Part shown: positions 4,903 through 6,110 of the stretch, in pieces
Layout: every line of letters starts with the position of its first letter
Numbering within the stretch: position 1 is the stretch's first letter
Origin: Actinomycetes bacterium
GTDB taxonomy: Bacteria > Actinomycetota > Acidimicrobiia > Acidimicrobiales > Palsa-688
Assembly: GCA_021827225.1 (NCBI GenBank)
Contig: JAKAXG010000285.1
Location: 1 to 6,110 of the forward strand
Reading direction: 5' to 3'
Length of the DNA: 6,110 nucleotides
Made by a program: the position numbers and the translations under genes
The notes under the pieces: model-generated
Databases searched by the model: none
What the model was told of the DNA's origin: nothing
The model's input: only the letters and a program-made list of their open reading frames with translations

Positions 4903-6110
4903 TCAGGATCGGACGCGCTGGTAGCGCACCAGGGCTTCCTCCCGTTCGGCGGCGTGGTCGACCAGCGGCGCCGGGTAGCTGCCCTGTTCCAGCAGCGACC
5001 CGTCGGCCTTCCACGGTTCGTGCACCAGGTCGCGGCCGGCGCCGCTCAGTTCCGGCACCCATCGGCGGATGTAGTCGCCATCGGGGTCGAACTTCCGGCC
5101 CTGCGACACCGGGTTGAAAATCCGGAAAAAGGGGGCGGCGTCGGTTCCCGATCCGGCCACCCACTGCCAGTTGAGCTGGTTGGAGGCCAGGTCGGCGTCG
5201 ACCAGGTGCTGCATGAACCACCTGGCCCCCCGGGTCCAGTCCAGGTGCAGGTCCTTGACCAGGAAGCTGGCCACGATCATGCGCACCCGGTTGTGGACGA
5301 AGCCCTCTCCGAGCAGCTGGCGCATCCCGGCGTCGACGATGGGGTACCCGGTACGGCCCCGGCTCCACGCCTCGAACCGGGCGTCGGCGTCGGCCCCCTC
5401 GTCGACCGGGAACGCCCGCCACTCGGGCCGGTAGCTGCGGCGGGCGGCGTCGGGGCGGTGGAACAGCACGTCGGCGTAGAAGTCCCGCCAGCACAGCTCG
5501 GTCTCGAGGCGGCGGTGGCTGCTGTCACCGGGATCCAGCCGGGAGAGCACCTGGCGGGGGTGGAGGCACCCGAAGCGCAGATAGGCGGACAGGCGGGAGG
5601 TGGCGTCCAGGTCCGGCCGATCCCTGCGCTCCTTGTAGGAGCCGGCACCGGAGCGCAGGAAGTTGTCCAGGCGGCGGTGGGCGGCCTCCTCCCCGGCAGT
5701 AGGAAGCTGGGCGTCTGGCGGGGTGATCTCGGGCCCCGGGTCGCTGGACAGACCGGCGTCGGTGATGCGGTCGAGGCGGGGCCGGCGCTCGGCCCCGGGC
5801 CAGCCGTGCGCCATCCAGGCCCGGAAGAACGGGGTGAAGACCTGGAACGGGGTCCCCTGGCCGGTCCGCAGCCGGCCGGGGGCCACCGCGTAGGGGGAGT
5901 CGACCACCCGCAGATCCACGCCCCGGTCCCCCAGCAGCCGGCCCACTTCGGCGTCGCGCCGGCGCCCGTAGGGGCCGAAGTCGCCGGTCACGAACACCGC
6001 CTCGGCACCGCACTCGGCGGCCACCGCCGGCACCGCCCGCGCCGGCGAAGCGGACCGCGCGACCAGGCGGCCCCCGAGCGACCGGTCCAGCGCCGCCACG
6101 CAGCCGGCCA
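4903..6110 (-). CDS. phr: Class I (CPD-type) deoxyribodipyrimidine photolyase, 5' end outside window
   Basis: Open from the window edge to the stop at 4903-4905, about 402 codons visible. Family proteins carry roughly 70 further N-terminal residues (start of the antenna-binding Rossmann domain), so the gene is cut by the window and the GTG at 6099 is not its true start. Counting from that GTG, VFVTGDFGPYGRRRDAEV (about 35-52) belongs to the antenna domain. The FAD-binding catalytic domain shows YKERRDRPDLDATSRLSAYLRFGCLHPRQVL (about 155-185), ELCWRDFYADVLFH (201-214), GRTGYPIVDAGMRQL (248-262), HNRVRMIVASFLVKDLHLDW (269-288), then LNWQWVAGSGTDAAPFFRIFNP (309-330) and FDPDGDYIRRWVPEL (337-351). 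These match E. coli photolyase closely, including tryptophans of the electron-transfer region. The enzyme uses blue light and FADH- to split cyclobutane pyrimidine dimers. A cryptochrome-like role is possible but the motifs favour repair. Confidence 0.95.
   Translation of the reverse strand, partial: AGCVAALDRSLGGRLVARSASPARAVPAVAAECGAEAVFVTGDFGPYGRRRDAEVGRLLGDRGVDLRVVDSPYAVAPGRLRTGQGTPFQVFTPFFRAWMAHGWPGAERRPRLDRITDAGLSSDPGPEITPPDAQLPTAGEEAAHRRLDNFLRSGAGSYKERRDRPDLDATSRLSAYLRFGCLHPRQVLSRLDPGDSSHRRLETELCWRDFYADVLFHRPDAARRSYRPEWRAFPVDEGADADARFEAWSRGRTGYPIVDAGMRQLLGEGFVHNRVRMIVASFLVKDLHLDWTRGARWFMQHLVDADLASNQLNWQWVAGSGTDAAPFFRIFNPVSQGRKFDPDGDYIRRWVPELSGAGRDLVHEPWKADGSLLEQGSYPAPLVDHAAEREEALVRYQRVRS

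Noticed and set aside
1..6110. CRISPR array, transposase or insertion-sequence ends
   Set aside because: No regularly spaced repeats of CRISPR length, no transposase motifs and no flanking terminal inverted repeats were seen.

Overview
The window comes from a high-GC bacterium, most likely an actinobacterium (Actinomycetota). The signs are strong G/C preference at third codon positions in the intact genes, GTG starts, a SoxR regulator of the actinobacterial kind without a SoxS partner, a standalone slipin-like membrane protein, and hairpins rather than long U-tracts at gene ends. I cannot place it to species.

Left part (1-1150): a 5'-complete, 3'-truncated gene for a questin oxidase-like protein (minus strand, 560 to the window edge) diverges from soxR (plus strand, 617-1084). 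The 56-bp gap between them holds a near-perfect SoxR operator, ACTTCAAGT-CC-ACTTGAAGT (577-596). Together they look like a compact redox-sensing module: the [2Fe-2S] sensor SoxR and one divergent oxidoreductase target, plausibly answering quinone-type redox-cycling compounds.

Middle part (1150-2350): a decayed minus-strand segment. A P-loop (shikimate kinase-like) gene at 1740-1150 carries two compensating frameshifts, and a small upstream reading frame at 1938-1771 carries an in-frame TGA. Further on, 1939-2349 has no recognisable gene but holds three 19-bp-spaced copies of GTGCCATG(GCA) (2231-2287). This stretch ends at the 3' end of a tRNA-Gly(CCC) gene (2350-2420, minus strand), a classic insertion point for mobile elements. 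No integrase or matching direct repeat is visible in the window.

Right part (2421-6110): an intact SPFH/band-7 slipin-type membrane protein (3323-2493, minus), then an intergenic stretch that on the plus strand can form four consecutive hairpins ending in a strong TTCG-capped terminator followed by TTTT (3532-3674). This is a candidate small structured RNA not explained by any neighbouring gene. It is followed by a minus-strand pair probably transcribed together: a class I DNA photolyase (5' end outside the window) and a family III CoA-transferase (CaiB/BaiF) starting 21 bp after the photolyase stop.

The observations most worth following are the SoxR operator and its divergent target, the unassigned multi-hairpin RNA, and the tandem repeats beside the tRNA gene.
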